A DNA stretch of 64,000 bases from an uncultured Eubacterium sp. (GTDB taxonomy: Bacteria > Bacillota > Clostridia > Oscillospirales > Acutalibacteraceae), in assembly GCF_934525195.1 (NCBI RefSeq), contig NZ_CAKSZA010000003.1, positions 186,001 through 250,000 on the forward strand, read 5' to 3'. Under the pieces are notes generated by a model that was not told the DNA's origin, searched no databases, and saw only the letters and a list, made by a program, of their open reading frames with translations. Made by a program: the position numbers and the translations under genes. The stretch's first letter is position 1. Every line of letters starts with the position of its first letter. Below, one piece after another: positions 25,901 to 37,600 of this stretch.

Positions 25901-28900
25901 CATAGCAAGGATTTGAGCAGGATCAAGAGTTTCAAGAAGTTTTACAAGTTCAGGAGCAGAGTCCTTAACCAAGCCGAGAATTGCAGGTGAGCTCAATGCA
26001 ACATCTACAAGATAGCTGAAGATGAGGAGAAGCTTTTCACCGGCAGTGCTTGCACTTGCAAGTGCCTTCCAGTCAATGCTCTTGAGGGCAACAAGCTGAC
26101 CGAGAGTCATATTGATGCTGCCAATCTTAATGTCCTTGAGAAGATTTACAATGATGTCCTTCTCAGGAAGAGCAAACTTAATTGTGAAGTTTGTTGTAAT
26201 AATACCGTTTGTCTTTGAATTGAGTAATTCGCCGAGGAACTTAACGAGTGTCGGTGCGTTGAGCATTGAGCTGTTGCCAATTACATAAGCAGCACCGTCA
26301 AATACGTTTACAACGATACCCAAAGCATCATTGACAATCTTTGTAAGTGCGTTATCCTCAAGGATTTCGCCAAGTGAAGCAACAAGGTTTACAAGGAATG
26401 ATGCAGGAGCTTTGTAGAACTGTGTAAGGATATTTGAAAGCGGAGTCAAAATACCCTTGATAAGTTGCTCGCTACCGTTGAGTGAGTTCCAAGTTTTGCC
26501 TGAAATAACGCCTGTTGCACCTGTGTGCTTAGCGATTGCACCGAGTACAGGCTCCAATACAGCTGAGTAAAGGTTGTCTGTATGAGTTGAGTCTGTGTAT
26601 GTGTAGGTGAGTACAGCGCCCAATACAGCGGCAACTGTTGAAAGTGAGTCGCCAAGTGCATCGTAGAAGCTTGTTTTGTCACCGTTTGAGATGCCAAAGC
26701 TAATGCTCTTAACATCGCTCCAGTGCTTCTTGCCTTCAAGATCTCTTGCAGCCCATCTTGATGACATGCGAACTGAAAGTGAATCAGGTGAGTAAACGCC
26801 GTTGATAGCCGATGCAATGGTGTGATGTGGGTCACAACCTCTGAGAACACCGCTTGATGGATCGTAGAATACATAACCGATGATGTTTTCAAGCAAACGA
26901 TATGTGCTGATTACAAGGTTTGAAAGGTTAGAATCTGAATATACCTTGTCGGCATCAACCTTTCCGTCCTTAGCTGTTGTATCGAATACCTTGAGATATT
27001 CATCAATTAATGTAAGCAATGAATTAGAATTCTTTTCACCAATGTAGTTTGATGCAGTTGTAAGAACGCCTGCAAGAATGTTTTCGTTTGAATTCAAAGC
27101 GAAATCATTGAGTGAAGAATTTGCAAGGAGAGATGCAAGAAGTGTATCGAGCTTTGAGAGCAACTCATTTGCTGTCTTAATGTTCTTGCTTGTTAATACT
27201 TTATCTTTGTTATACTTTTTGTTAGCCTTTGAAGAGTTAACAAGAGTTGGTTTCTTTGTTTCGGCAGGTTTTGATTCTGTCTTGTCAGAATCTGTTGAAG
27301 CTGAGCCTGATTTGTTTGGAGTCTGAGCTGCAACGCCTGCTTTGATTGATTCAATAAGAGGAATAAGACCCTTTGCTTCCTTAGTTGTCTTGTCAAAGTA
27401 AACAACGTTTGCAATGAGGAAGTAGCCTGATTCAACTGACAAGCCTGAGAAATTCTTTACGGCACGGTTCTTGAAAGTGAATGAAGCTGTGTCTTCTCTT
27501 GTAAGACCGAAGAAACCGTTGAGAATGTCTGTAATAACGCTTGTTTCGCTGATGCCGCCGATAGAATTGAGCAAGCCTGCAATCAATGGAATGTTGTATG
27601 TAAGCTTGTTATCTGTTGTCAAAGCATCGTTCAAGAAGTCGAGCAAGCCGTTAATCCATGTGCCGACCAAAGCGTTCATGAATGCATCAAGATTGTTGAC
27701 AGCATTTTCTGTGTTTGCTTCTCTTGAAGCACCTGCCTTAAACTCTTCAAGACGAGCGTTAGTTGTTTGTGTAGCTGTACCGTTGCTGAAAGTCTTGCTC
27801 TTTGAGCTGAACTTTCCGCTGTAAAGGTAAGTCCAATCGGTGTTAACACCGTACTTGTTGAAGAACTTTTTGCCAAGTCTGTCAAGAAGATTTGGAAGAG
27901 CTACAGGAATGTTGTTCAAACCTGTCTGAGCAATAGCGATTTCTTTTGTTGCGTCAGCCTTTGTGTATCTGTAATCAGCGTGTGAAGAATCGTTCTTGCA
28001 ATCATCAAGGTATTCATCAGCTGCTTCGTAACCGAATGAGCCAACTTCCTGAATGAGTTCATTCAAGCCTGTTGCCAATGTAGCGTCTAATTTACCGTTA
28101 GAATCCTTAACGATATCCATAATATCAAAGTTTTCTAAATATTTATCTACTATATAGAAACCTGTGATAACCTTAACATTGTCAACCAATCTTGACTTAG
28201 AATCTGTTGAATCTTCACGGATGTTTGAGAAACCGTTAGATTGCAAATAGTCGCCGTAAGTGGTGAGAGCACCGCCCTTAGCATACTTAGCCACTGCTGC
28301 AGTCTTGTAAGCATCGTTGCCTGAAAGGTAAGCAAGTGCGATAGGCAAAACTGTGTTCAAGTCGAGTGTTTTGATGATTGAACCTGCGCCAATCTTACCA
28401 TTGCTGTCTCTGTTGATTTGCTTAGCGCTTGTATCTTTGCCATTTTCATCCTTAACGCTTACCAAAAGTGAAGCACCCAATGTTTCAAGAAGAGCTGACA
28501 AGCTAATCAACGGACTTGTGTGGTTAGCATCTACAGGTGCTGAAGTTCCAAGATATGTATTTTCACCGTTGATAACAGTCGGAACCAAGAATTCATCAAC
28601 AACAACCATTAAAACAGGAAGAATGTTGAAAATCGTTTCAACAGGCTTGTTGTAGAGATTTAACCATAAGTCTTTAAGTACGCCTGTTTCGTTTCCTGCT
28701 GCATCCTTATACAATACGATGTCAGAGTCAACAAGTGATTTAACAAGATAACCGATACCGCTTGGGTCATTCTCGTTTAAGAGGGCGTCAAATACTTTTT
28801 CGTTAAGCAAAGTATTGAGGCTTTCAACATCAGCATAAGAACCTTGAGTAGATTCGTTGTAAGCGTTGATTACTTTTTCATTTTCCATCTTAAAGAGGAA

Positions 28901-30847
28901 TTTGCCATCTTTGTCCTTAGCTGTATATCTATATTGGATAGAATTTTCACTGAAATGAGTTTTTATAGTCTTATAATACTCATTTTCAATACTATCATAT
29001 ACAGGTGACGAAATATCACCGTATTGACCTGTGACTGTAGAAAAAGCGTTGTATGTTACATAACCTGAAGCGATTTCATTAAAGAAATCAACAGGGTTAA
29101 CACGAGCATCATCAGGATGTCTGAATATTGTATACTTACAAAGATTATATCTTGCATTGTTTATTGGACAAACAATGTTCTTTGCATCTTCAAAAGTTTC
29201 AGCTTTCTTTAAATTCTGATAAAAGTCGTTCAAGTCACCGTCACTCATTGAGTTTTGAGTAAGGAATTTTTTAGCTTCCGGTGACAAATCACAGTTGTTT
29301 GACTTAATAAATGTTTTAAAATCTTTAGAACTTTTAAGGTGAGGCTCTTTTGCAGCAGCCCAAAGAAGTTTGTACTGTCTTTCTGTGATTTTTGCATCGT
29401 TAATCTTCTTTTTTGCATATTCACGAGCTTCGGAATATGTGAAGTTTTTATCGTCAGCTCTTACAATCAATTCACGCTCTGCAAGAGTAGCGATGTTAAT
29501 TGATTCAAATGAACTTGATGCAAATGCGTCTAATCTACCTTGTTTTTTAGCAGTTTCAAGTGTTAATGAAGTGCTGTCATCAAGCAAGTCGCCAAGACAT
29601 TCAACAACAGCCTTTGTAATGTAAAAGTATTCGTTTGAACCTTCAACATAACCTGCAAATCTTTCGTCACCGTTGTCGCGGAGCTGCTTAACATAGCTCT
29701 TAACAAGTGCTTCATAGTTGTTTACAGTAAGCTTTTCATCAACGCTGCCGCCGATTCTCTTAGTGTTAAGAGGAGTGCCGCCAAGTTGAGCGAGTCTGAT
29801 GTATTCTGTGGCGTTTTGGTATGTGCTTCCGTTTCTTGCTGCGGCAATACTTGTTGCAGCATAGTTGTTGGTAGGGAAAAATGTTTGAAGACCTGTTGTA
29901 AATGAATAGTAATATACAAGTGCTTCGGCAACTGTGCTGATCTTTGCAGTTGAACCTGATTTGTACAATGCGGTTTGAGCTTCAGAAATACCGTTATTGA
30001 AGTATTGGTTTTCAATCAATTCGTTGATGCTCATAGATGCGATTGAAACAGTTTCTTTAGCAACGTTCTTGAATGTGAACGCAGGAACGACGAATTCACC
30101 GATTTCTTCAAGTGACGCGCCTTTGCCAAGGAATGTCTTATCTTTCTTAACGATTGCTTTTCTGAGTGCGTCATATGCGATGTACGCATCTCTCTTTTTG
30201 GTGTTGTATCCTTCAGCGGAATCGTTCAAGAAACCGTTGAGGTAACCCATAAGAGCGTCCAATCTTTCCAAAGTCTGTGTGCAGTATTCTGCAATTTCAG
30301 GCTCAGCGTTGGACTTGTTAGCTTCACAGAAGTTGTAAAGGTCGATAAAGCTGATGTCGTTGTCACCTGCTTTAGGGTCGATTAAGTATGTGTAGTACTT
30401 ACTGAATACTTCCCATTTACCTGTAGTACCTTTTGCAAGACCTGAAATTGTGCTGTGGTTGCGCAAGAAAGTTTCAAGATCTCTTGTGGCAGTTTTTGAA
30501 CTGCCGGAAGGTAAACTAAGCAAACCGCTCAACAAGTCTGCAATTTGCGGGCTGGCTTTTGCCAAAACCTCTTGCAATGTGGCTGTTTGAGCCTGTTGTT
30601 TGCTCCATCCGAGGGAACTGTAAATCTTTTCGCCGTTGATTTCCATATTCAAAATGGAAGGTAGGGCGTAAGTGATTATGCCATCGATAGCGTCAAACGC
30701 ATCTTTGGCTTCCGTTACATCATTCCAGTAGCTGTCGGAAGCTGCATTTTTGTCTTCCGCGAATGCGGTAAATCCGACAGAGCATGAAGTAACGATCATT
30801 ACTACAGCCAAGAAAAAGCTGAGTAACTTTTTGCTCGTTTTTTTCAT
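22913..30847 (-). CDS. Giant secreted helical repeat protein, 2644 aa
   Basis: No known domain is recognised. Start ATG 30847 is used because AGGAGAG lies six bases upstream. The signal peptide MKKTSKKLLSFFLAVVMIVT…VGFTAFA is likely cleaved before EDKN. The rest is mostly predicted helix with a diverged long repeat. SWKNVKK-type segments recur near residues 1379 (HWSDVKS), 1796 and 2325, each followed by FxNALxALLRPV-like text. ILPNL-type segments recur near 735, 1470, 1970 and 2430. Unit length in the C-terminal half is about 420–530 residues. There is no dockerin, sortase signal or membrane anchor at the end (VELLQSIAG). The Lys/Ser/Thr-rich linker near 1190–1225 separates two halves. It is divergently transcribed from the 2013-residue protein and probably belongs to the same surface system. 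Function unknown. Confidence 0.75.
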   Translation of the reverse strand: MKKTSKKLLSFFLAVVMIVTSCSVGFTAFAEDKNAASDSYWNDVTEAKDAFDAIDGIITYALPSILNMEINGEKIYSSLGWSKQQAQTATLQEVLAKASPQIADLLSGLLSLPSGSSKTATRDLETFLRNHSTISGLAKGTTGKWEVFSKYYTYLIDPKAGDNDISFIDLYNFCEANKSNAEPEIAEYCTQTLERLDALMGYLNGFLNDSAEGYNTKKRDAYIAYDALRKAIVKKDKTFLGKGASLEEIGEFVVPAFTFKNVAKETVSIASMSINELIENQYFNNGISEAQTALYKSGSTAKISTVAEALVYYYSFTTGLQTFFPTNNYAATSIAAARNGSTYQNATEYIRLAQLGGTPLNTKRIGGSVDEKLTVNNYEALVKSYVKQLRDNGDERFAGYVEGSNEYFYITKAVVECLGDLLDDSTSLTLETAKKQGRLDAFASSSFESINIATLAERELIVRADDKNFTYSEAREYAKKKINDAKITERQYKLLWAAAKEPHLKSSKDFKTFIKSNNCDLSPEAKKFLTQNSMSDGDLNDFYQNLKKAETFEDAKNIVCPINNARYNLCKYTIFRHPDDARVNPVDFFNEIASGYVTYNAFSTVTGQYGDISSPVYDSIENEYYKTIKTHFSENSIQYRYTAKDKDGKFLFKMENEKVINAYNESTQGSYADVESLNTLLNEKVFDALLNENDPSGIGYLVKSLVDSDIVLYKDAAGNETGVLKDLWLNLYNKPVETIFNILPVLMVVVDEFLVPTVINGENTYLGTSAPVDANHTSPLISLSALLETLGASLLVSVKDENGKDTSAKQINRDSNGKIGAGSIIKTLDLNTVLPIALAYLSGNDAYKTAAVAKYAKGGALTTYGDYLQSNGFSNIREDSTDSKSRLVDNVKVITGFYIVDKYLENFDIMDIVKDSNGKLDATLATGLNELIQEVGSFGYEAADEYLDDCKNDSSHADYRYTKADATKEIAIAQTGLNNIPVALPNLLDRLGKKFFNKYGVNTDWTYLYSGKFSSKSKTFSNGTATQTTNARLEEFKAGASREANTENAVNNLDAFMNALVGTWINGLLDFLNDALTTDNKLTYNIPLIAGLLNSIGGISETSVITDILNGFFGLTREDTASFTFKNRAVKNFSGLSVESGYFLIANVVYFDKTTKEAKGLIPLIESIKAGVAAQTPNKSGSASTDSDKTESKPAETKKPTLVNSSKANKKYNKDKVLTSKNIKTANELLSKLDTLLASLLANSSLNDFALNSNENILAGVLTTASNYIGEKNSNSLLTLIDEYLKVFDTTAKDGKVDADKVYSDSNLSNLVISTYRLLENIIGYVFYDPSSGVLRGCDPHHTIASAINGVYSPDSLSVRMSSRWAARDLEGKKHWSDVKSISFGISNGDKTSFYDALGDSLSTVAAVLGAVLTYTYTDSTHTDNLYSAVLEPVLGAIAKHTGATGVISGKTWNSLNGSEQLIKGILTPLSNILTQFYKAPASFLVNLVASLGEILEDNALTKIVNDALGIVVNVFDGAAYVIGNSSMLNAPTLVKFLGELLNSKTNGIITTNFTIKFALPEKDIIVNLLKDIKIGSINMTLGQLVALKSIDWKALASASTAGEKLLLIFSYLVDVALSSPAILGLVKDSAPELVKLLETLDPAQILAMLSAILDVTQSPTEVYWTFKEYAGKLTNTFVYPKGITANEADEAVDNLDKLVQNIFPLLKDLGVLDAENLSSVVNGLLFTNENLTKLTTTVYGGIYDAAKKADITALLASIGLDVSPKGVAAILMDDSYGKTYSSAAAKLKKAKSWKNVKKLNWGFKDGSSKAQTGFVNALAALLRPVNGVLSIFLAEGKGLDLNLDENSKAEIIKMVKTINVKKSEIGGIKDKDPYGCKLYLEIKNGVLIITIDSNASDKNSTFKLDINGVAATLIDMASESGFGLGTNGYENAIIPLLEAFLCEDVATYDEYLSDYEDAKDNLLIDILNPIVGLVNRVLESPANTLTAVLPNLAYFIDSNGLAQAVSNLLAPITAKNGLIGILDKNGLNVDKLIKQITGKSLGKVVTDALGINAKLNLKLTDLASCNVQVIVIPLVKSILKKNKINIKIPNISFASIASYGKIVKADSAAKNSKGDYERLMVKADKGKMFVALLRYVGDVLIKNATTLNKLLGGIDAIKNNKTIKDILDCVFSSLKVATKDDIVRAVFYFLTQNGAMDSFFDYSNFVTKKYDFTFGNMDEDFCRKLAPMLDGLVGGLLADKGGLLGLITDMVYKDDIISSLAVGLYGAVDGVDLGDMGSLTALLAKTNIDFTTSNVASLLTDKRYGKTFSQPARVIAKAGSWKNVKKEDLKWGVKDRESFLNALVAVLRPVYGVVDVLLNNGNLNLFNMLSIPGSNGYTSFIVPLLEAFGVYNIKTQYDYRMDMEKAYDALLLDILNPLMDKVEDILNAPIEMLADILPNLSLFFANNGLLQLIDNLLTPVSALLNAVKPIINVNVVLDVLGVDVNALLGKIGIKANVKVDVYDLKGTLEPVIGSQSVVSLLNGILGTVKIKGKPLGLVLPEIDWFQLASHGKVVSTTSQVATFGTRIAVESDQDETLIAVLRYLINTINYKDNYDKIVALVGGLLGGAGDSISGVVDQVLGMLKGDADPVIESLVELLQSIAG

Positions 30848-31023
30848 AATCATCTCTCCTTTTCTTTTAATGATTTTTACAGCAGACGAAATGTAAAGCA
30901 AATTGCTTGACACTGCGTAAAGCGTTTTGCTTTACAGCTGTAAGTGGAATCATAGGGACTTTTTGAGCCTTATTTTGAATTTTGGCGCAAAATACCCCTA
31001 TGCACGAACAATATCCAAGATTA

Positions 31024-31052
31024 TTTATAACAAATATAGGACACAAAGTCAA
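31024..31052 (-). promoter_or_regulatory. Promoter of the 2644-aa gene
   Basis: Minus strand TTGACT (31052–31047), 17-base spacer, TATAAA (31029–31024); leader of about 170 bases. Confidence 0.6.
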
Positions 31053-31385
31053 TAACTTTTTACAGATTAATAACTTTTACTTAACAAACATATAGTAAAA
31101 ATTCACAGTTTTTGTGACAAATCCACTCAAATTTATGTTTGAAAAATAGCCGATTTTGTGTCTAATCCGCATAAATAATCTCTTGTCCACAAGTTGTTGT
31201 GTGTACAAAAAATGTTCAAAAATTTTTGATAATTTTTTGACAAAATGTAAAAACATTGTAAACAATTTGTGAACTTTTAAGTAAATCTTACATCATAAAA
31301 TACAAAAAATCAATAGAATTGCGTGATTTTCTTGCAACTTTCACAAATCGAAATATTGGGTGTTTGTGCAAATGTTACGAAAAAA

Positions 31386-31413
31386 TTAACAAAATTTCTC
31401 CCTTTAGTATAAT
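31386..31413 (+). promoter_or_regulatory. Promoter of the 2013-aa gene
   Basis: TTAACA (31386–31391), 16-base spacer, TATAAT (31408–31413); leader of about 210 bases. Confidence 0.55.
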
Positions 31414-31630
31414 GTTATTAATAAGGTATCATCTTGATTTTAGTTGTTAAATGTGATTTAATATATATGCGTGAAATGGTTCATCGTGAATTAATCGTAT
31501 GTTAATAATTATGTTTTCGGGGAACATCCCATTCTTTCTGTTGCGAGGTATTGCAATACGGTCAGAGAAGGTGACAGATACGTAATCGGGGAATCATTAT
31601 CGTAATTAAAAATGGAGGAAATTTAATAAA

Positions 31631-34600
31631 GTGAAAAAATCTAAAAACTTTGCACGTAAAATTATTGCAATAGTTTTGTCAGTACTTATGGCAATGTCAA
31701 CTTTCACAGGCGTTCTTACAGTTTACGCTACATCAAAAGATGACTTCCATGATGACAATCTTGCAGCAAACTTTATGGCATGGGCAGAGACAACAGATGA
31801 GCAAACCTGCGAAGCACTTCTCGACTGGGTTGACGAAATGCTTGGCAATGCTGATATAGCACCTATTCATTTTTACCTCAACGCAGTAGTTGCTCAGATT
31901 GATCTTAATGGTTATCTTGACAGCGTTGACGGCGCACTTGATCTTGTGGGTCAGGTTAACAAATATGTTGAAGACTTGAAGGGTGTAGTTGGTAGAGATG
32001 TAAAGAACCTTAATATTACACCAATCGGTACATACGATGCAAGTGGTGCTCTTAAATATACAAAAGAAGCACAATATGTTGTTTCTAAATGCGGTAAATC
32101 ATACCGTGCAGTAAATAACGCCAAGGACATCGTAATGGCTTTGGCACAAGCATTATGCTTCAATACAAATGATGATTATTATGGTAATAACCAAAACCAC
32201 AATGTTATCGGTTCATTCTTGAAAGGTACTCTTCACCTCGGTGTAGCAAACGGCTTTGTTGACGTTTATGGTTTGATCGGCGGTATCGCAGGTCTTAATA
32301 TGTGGAGCGGTTATCAGTCAAATCTTGTCTACAACCTTGTAGCTCAGATTCTCTTTACAAAAACAAACTGGTTCACAGAAGAAGAAGCTAACGGATTCAG
32401 AGAATATCTTAAAGATAACAATAAAGGTAATAGATGGAATTATGATGAGCAGCTCCTCAATAAGCTTTCAACAGAATTCCTTAGCAAAATCTCAATCGAG
32501 ATGACTTATGCTCTTGAGAAGCAGGAAGATGAAAACGGCAATATCACATTTGCTCAGACTGATTCTTCAAAAACTCGTTATAAGAAGATGGTTGCATACC
32601 TCAAGAAACAGGGTAAGGAAGATACCGATGAAAACCTTGTTGAGGCATCAAAGCATTTTGGATATGATCCAAACCTCAGATACGACAGAAACGGCGAGGG
32701 TATGATCTATCTCTTTAGATATGGTCAGGTAGGAAATGAGGAAACATTCTCAATCGCTCCTCAAGACAATTTCTATACTTTGTTAGACAAAGCTTTCAAG
32801 CTTGCTTGGAAGACAGGTCTTAAGCCAACTCTTGAAACAATGCGTGTAAACAACGATATGGGTTGGTACGAGGGCCACGGCGGCAACTTTGATAATGTAT
32901 ATTATTATTGGTTGGCAGAAAACGGCAAGCTCGATAAGACTAATTGGGAAGCTAACTACACAGACCCAAAGTTCAACGAATTTGCAAATGCTGTTTATAA
33001 AGACAAGGAATACAACTGTGCTACTGTTGACGAATTTAAGAACATGGTAAGAGATTCTCTTGTTTATGAAAGAACAGTTGTTGAAAATCCACAGTATAAC
33101 TGGAGAGATATTTCAAAGAGCAACGACTATGTAACAGCACAAGACAGCAGAGAAAGCCTTATCTTTGGTAAGCTTCGTTACAGCCCGCTTGCTGATAAGG
33201 TTTTCAATATTCAGACAGGTCCTCTTAATCTCTACTTTATGCAAACAGGCTTTAAGAATCTTGCTCATTTCATTGATTCTTATGTAGAGAACAACACTGT
33301 TGACGGCGTTAAGTATAACAACCTTGCCGAAGCTCTCAACGACTGCCTTGTAGCAGCTGTTAAGGACTTCTTCCCTCAGTCTGAACACGTTGGTATGACT
33401 GTAAACGGTCAATTCCAGTCTGTAAATGTTCCTGAACTTAAAAAGACAGGCGCAATCACAGATAACAAAACATTGGCATTGACTGTTTCTAAGACACTTG
33501 TTGGTAATTTGTGCAAGATATTTGAATATACTTTTAATACAACAGATGAAAATATCCTCAACGCATTTTACAATAAGACCGGTGTTGCTGATGCTCAAAA
33601 GGTAACATCTTCAAATCTCGCTGAAACAAATCTTGAGGAAGCTTTGGTTCCTTTCCTTGTTTCTTGCATCAGAATTATCAAAGCTACTCGCAGCATCCAC
33701 GATGAGGACTTTGATCATGCAAAGGACGCAGAGGGCGTTGCATATGTAGTATTGAGAGAATTCCTTTCATTCTCACAGCCTGAAAAGAATTATGGCGAAG
33801 GTTTTGTAAAGGTTGACCCTAAAACAGACTCTTATGTTGCAGAGAACGATATCAACGGTGATGGTGAACCTTCATTGTTTGAAGACGCTCTTCTTCCAAT
33901 GGCTCGTGACGCAGTAGGCTATCTCCTTAGCTCAATCGTTCCTTGCCGTGATGCAAACGGAGACGTTTGGGATTATAAAAAGTCAAATCCTATTACAGAT
34001 AAAACAACATTGTTTGATCTTTTGAATTCTGTTGTATGCTACTATGGTTCAACAGATACATTTAAAGAACCAAGCTATGGTATTCGTCAAACAACAAAGG
34101 GTATGGGCGTTGCAGCACTTCTCGGCGTTGTTAATCCGGATGGCACATGCAAGGTTACTATGGAGAATAACCTTTGGCAAAACATTTCTGCAATAGCTAA
34201 CAGCATTTGGCCGACAATCGGTGTATTGCAGTATGGTACATCAGATAAGGTTGGACAGGCAGATGCTCACTTCCTTATTTATGAAACATTGATTGAATCA
34301 GCTCTCGATATCGGTAAACTTCACGGTGACGCTCAGGTTGGCGGTATTACAAATATCATCAAGCAGCTCCTCACTGTATTTACATCAGAGCCGATTATGA
34401 ACAAGGGCATTGATGCTCTCGTTTATGATGACGTTCTTGCTTCACTCGTAAACGGTATTTTGGGTGCTAAGCTCAACAATCAAATTTATAAACACGTTAT
34501 CCCAACAACATCAGAAATGGGTAACACAGCAACACCGTTTGACTCATTGGTTAGCAAGCAATACCTTTGCGACTATAATGGTGGCGACGGCAAAAATGCT

Positions 34601-37600
34601 ACAGGTGTACTTGGCATTTTGATTGCTAACATCTACTGTGGTTTCGGCGGTGTAGCTTCAACTACAAACGCAACTTGCGGTGCAGGCGCATGGCAGGGTG
34701 CAATGTTTGCAGTTAAGGCAGTAAGCTATTTCGTTAAGGGATTCCTTCCACAGTTGGGCGACCATAAGTTTGGTCCTGCTTCAATTTCTGTAAATGATCC
34801 TTCTCGTTCAGACTTTGCGTTTAACGAACCTATTACCGATACTTATCTTACTATTAAGAATGAATCAGTAGGTCTTAACAGATTCTATAAAGAAAATGAT
34901 AAAATCAAATATGATAACAGATATTTTGTAGAAGTAAAGAGCTTGAAGATTGACGGTGTAACCGGATTTTCAGCTGATGTTAAAGCAGGAACAATGATCG
35001 CTCCTGAAGAAAGCTTGAAGGTAAAGCTTACAGCTGACTATCCAAGTGAATCATCAACTGCTACATTTACTCTTACATACAATATCTATAAGGGTACAAA
35101 TACAAATCAAAAGGCAGAATTGGTTTATGAAAATCAAATTGCTCAATGTACAATGAATTTCTCATCAGAGTTGGGTTGGTTTGGTACACTTACCGGCGGA
35201 ACTGATGTAAAGTATAACGATGACAACGCTGTGGGAGACATTTCGACTTTAAGAAGACCTGAAACAATCATTATTTCAAGCACAAATCCATCTCAAATAG
35301 AAAAAGTCGGTGCATATACACTCTATGACGGTGTATATGAAGTTGACGAAAACAATAACGCACGTGTATCATATTCAGTAGGAAAGAATGAAGCGGGCGA
35401 AGATGTCATCAATGTAACAAATGTTGACATGGTTGACTATCGTGCAGATAAGATTGATACAGAAGGCAATGTAACTAACAAGGGCGAATGGGTATGCGGT
35501 GAGCAAGTTCAAGTTGGCAACGCTACTTTCACTACAGGTGTAACCGAAGACGAAGTTAACACTAAGTACAAGGATAACAAAGAATATAGTGTTGTAACAA
35601 GAACACATATTGCAGCCTCTGTTGTTAAGGGTCAAGAAGAAGGTTCTGAGATTCAGCCTATTTATGATGCCAACGGCAACATTGTAAGCGTTGGTGTTAA
35701 TCCTGTTGCAGTTCAAACTGGCTGCGTAACAGCTACTTCTACCATCCAAGGCATCAACTTCTTGCGTGGTATGAGCGCCGTTGAAGGCGAAGACGGCTAC
35801 AAGAGATGGCTTAAGGTACAAAAGGGCACAACATCAGTTGAACCTGGTACATACACATTTACACTTAAGGGTTATGATGAAAGCTCAACAGATCTTGATG
35901 CAGGCGAACCATTTGAAGTTGTAGTTGCTGACACAGGTTATGCAAGCAATCTTGAAAAATCATACAAGGCTGCAAAGGCTCAAATCGACGCTTATCAGCC
36001 AAGTGACTACAAGCAGCTCACCACTTACAATGATATTCAAACTCTCTTTGCAGAAACTCTTAATGTAATTGCAGCAGCTCCAACTGCGGAGAATGCTTCA
36101 CAATTTATTACCAATACAGAACTTGTTCCTGTAACAACAACTGTTAAGGACACTAAGGGTGATGCAGTTTACAAGAAACTTTCAGTTAATGGAAATGTTT
36201 CGGATTACGTAAAGAAGAACTATCATGCTTATGGTGGTTATTACTACTTAGATGAGGATCACGTTTATCCTATCTTCACAAATCAGCTTGCTGATGATAA
36301 TGACATTGCTAATGGCAAGTATGCCGGCCGTAGTGTTCAAAAGATCGGTAATACATATTATTATGTAAACGATTTGGAATATGTAAACGGTTGGGATACA
36401 GAAACATATTCTGTTCCATATTATGGAAAGACAGAAACTGTTTCTCAGTATGAAGAAACAGTAAACGGCGTAAAGGAAATGAAGAACTATTACGCTAAAG
36501 AAAATCATATGTACATCTTTGAATCAGGCTTGAGTGCTACTTCAAATGCTGATTGGGCATATACATATACTCAGGTTCAGAGAGTTACAAAGCCAAATGA
36601 TAAAGCAAAGAAGATTGACTATCGTAACTTGTATCAACTTGCTGAAGACAAGATGGAATATGCAGTTCAGAATACTATTGCAACAGGAATCAACACTGCC
36701 GCAATGGATGGTATTGTAAATCCTGAAAATGGTATTATGGCAAAACGTGCCGGTATGGAAAGTGCAAACTACGATGTTGCAACATACGAAAGAATGGTTA
36801 AGGTTGCTAAGGAAGCTGAGGCTCTTGTAACAAAGAAGGCAGACGGTTCATACACAACAACTGCTGCTTCTGCACAGCTTAAAGAAGCAATCAAGGAATT
36901 CAATAAGTATTATGGTCTCATTGAGTCTCGTCCTTTTGCAGGCTCAAAGATTGAAGCTGAAATTGCACATTTAACCGGAACAACAAAGAATAACATTACT
37001 GCTAAAATTACCGAAAATAAGGTAGAAAACACAACAACTTATACAAACGGTTCTGTTACTATTACAGGCGATCCTAGCGTTAAATACGGTAAGCTTGTAG
37101 GCGGTGTACTTACTAACGATGGCTACACTGAAAAATCATGGACTGACTACATTAATATGCTTGCAAGAGCTGTTAAGGTAGCACAAACTGAAGCTCCTGC
37201 AACTATCGTTGACGTATACGTTGCTAAGAAGGAACTTGTAATGGCTGAGAATGCTCTTGAAAAGGCTGTAGCTGCAACAACATTTACTGTTTCAGGTAAG
37301 GTTACAGAAGCTATCGACGGCAAGGGTACTGCAGGTACTTATGGTATCTCAGGCGTTACAATCGAGTATAACGGCAAGACTGCAATGACAAAGGCAGGCG
37401 GTTCATTCTCAATCAACCTTCCTATCGGTCAGACTACTGAGGTTACATTCAAGGGCGCTAACGGCTTTGAAAGAAAGGTAACATTCAGTGCTGCCGCAAC
37501 AGATGTAAACGTTGGTTATGTTGCTATTGATTACAATGGCGACGGTAAGATTAACTCAACTGATATCGCTCTCGCTTCCGTAAAGGGAGAAATCGGTGAC

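Larger units (their letters stand above)
30848..31630. promoter_or_regulatory. Divergent intergenic region with long structured leaders
   Basis: 783 bases, very A+T rich, between two giant genes. The minus leader (about 31017–30848) can form CATAGGG/CCCTATG (30951–30957 with 30996–31002), with TATTTTG/CAAAATA inside (30971–30977 with 30988–30994), and a possible GGC/GCC pseudoknot (67–69 with 84–86 of the 30900s). It also has a perfect hairpin GTAAAGC/GCTTTAC (30917–30935). The plus leader is about 210 bases from the promoter at 31386. No known riboswitch is recognised. No gene is seen. Confidence 0.5.

Noticed and set aside
30848..30913. 22-residue N-terminal extension of the giant protein
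   Set aside because: No ribosome site, and it would bury the signal peptide; AGGAGAG favours ATG 30847.
31501..31620. c-di-GMP or other known riboswitch before the 2013-residue gene
   Set aside because: No conserved GEMM or other riboswitch core could be aligned; only general structure potential is reported.
35375..35821. 148-residue Cys/Asn-rich frame on the minus strand
   Set aside because: Antisense shadow within the 2013-residue gene, without ribosome site.
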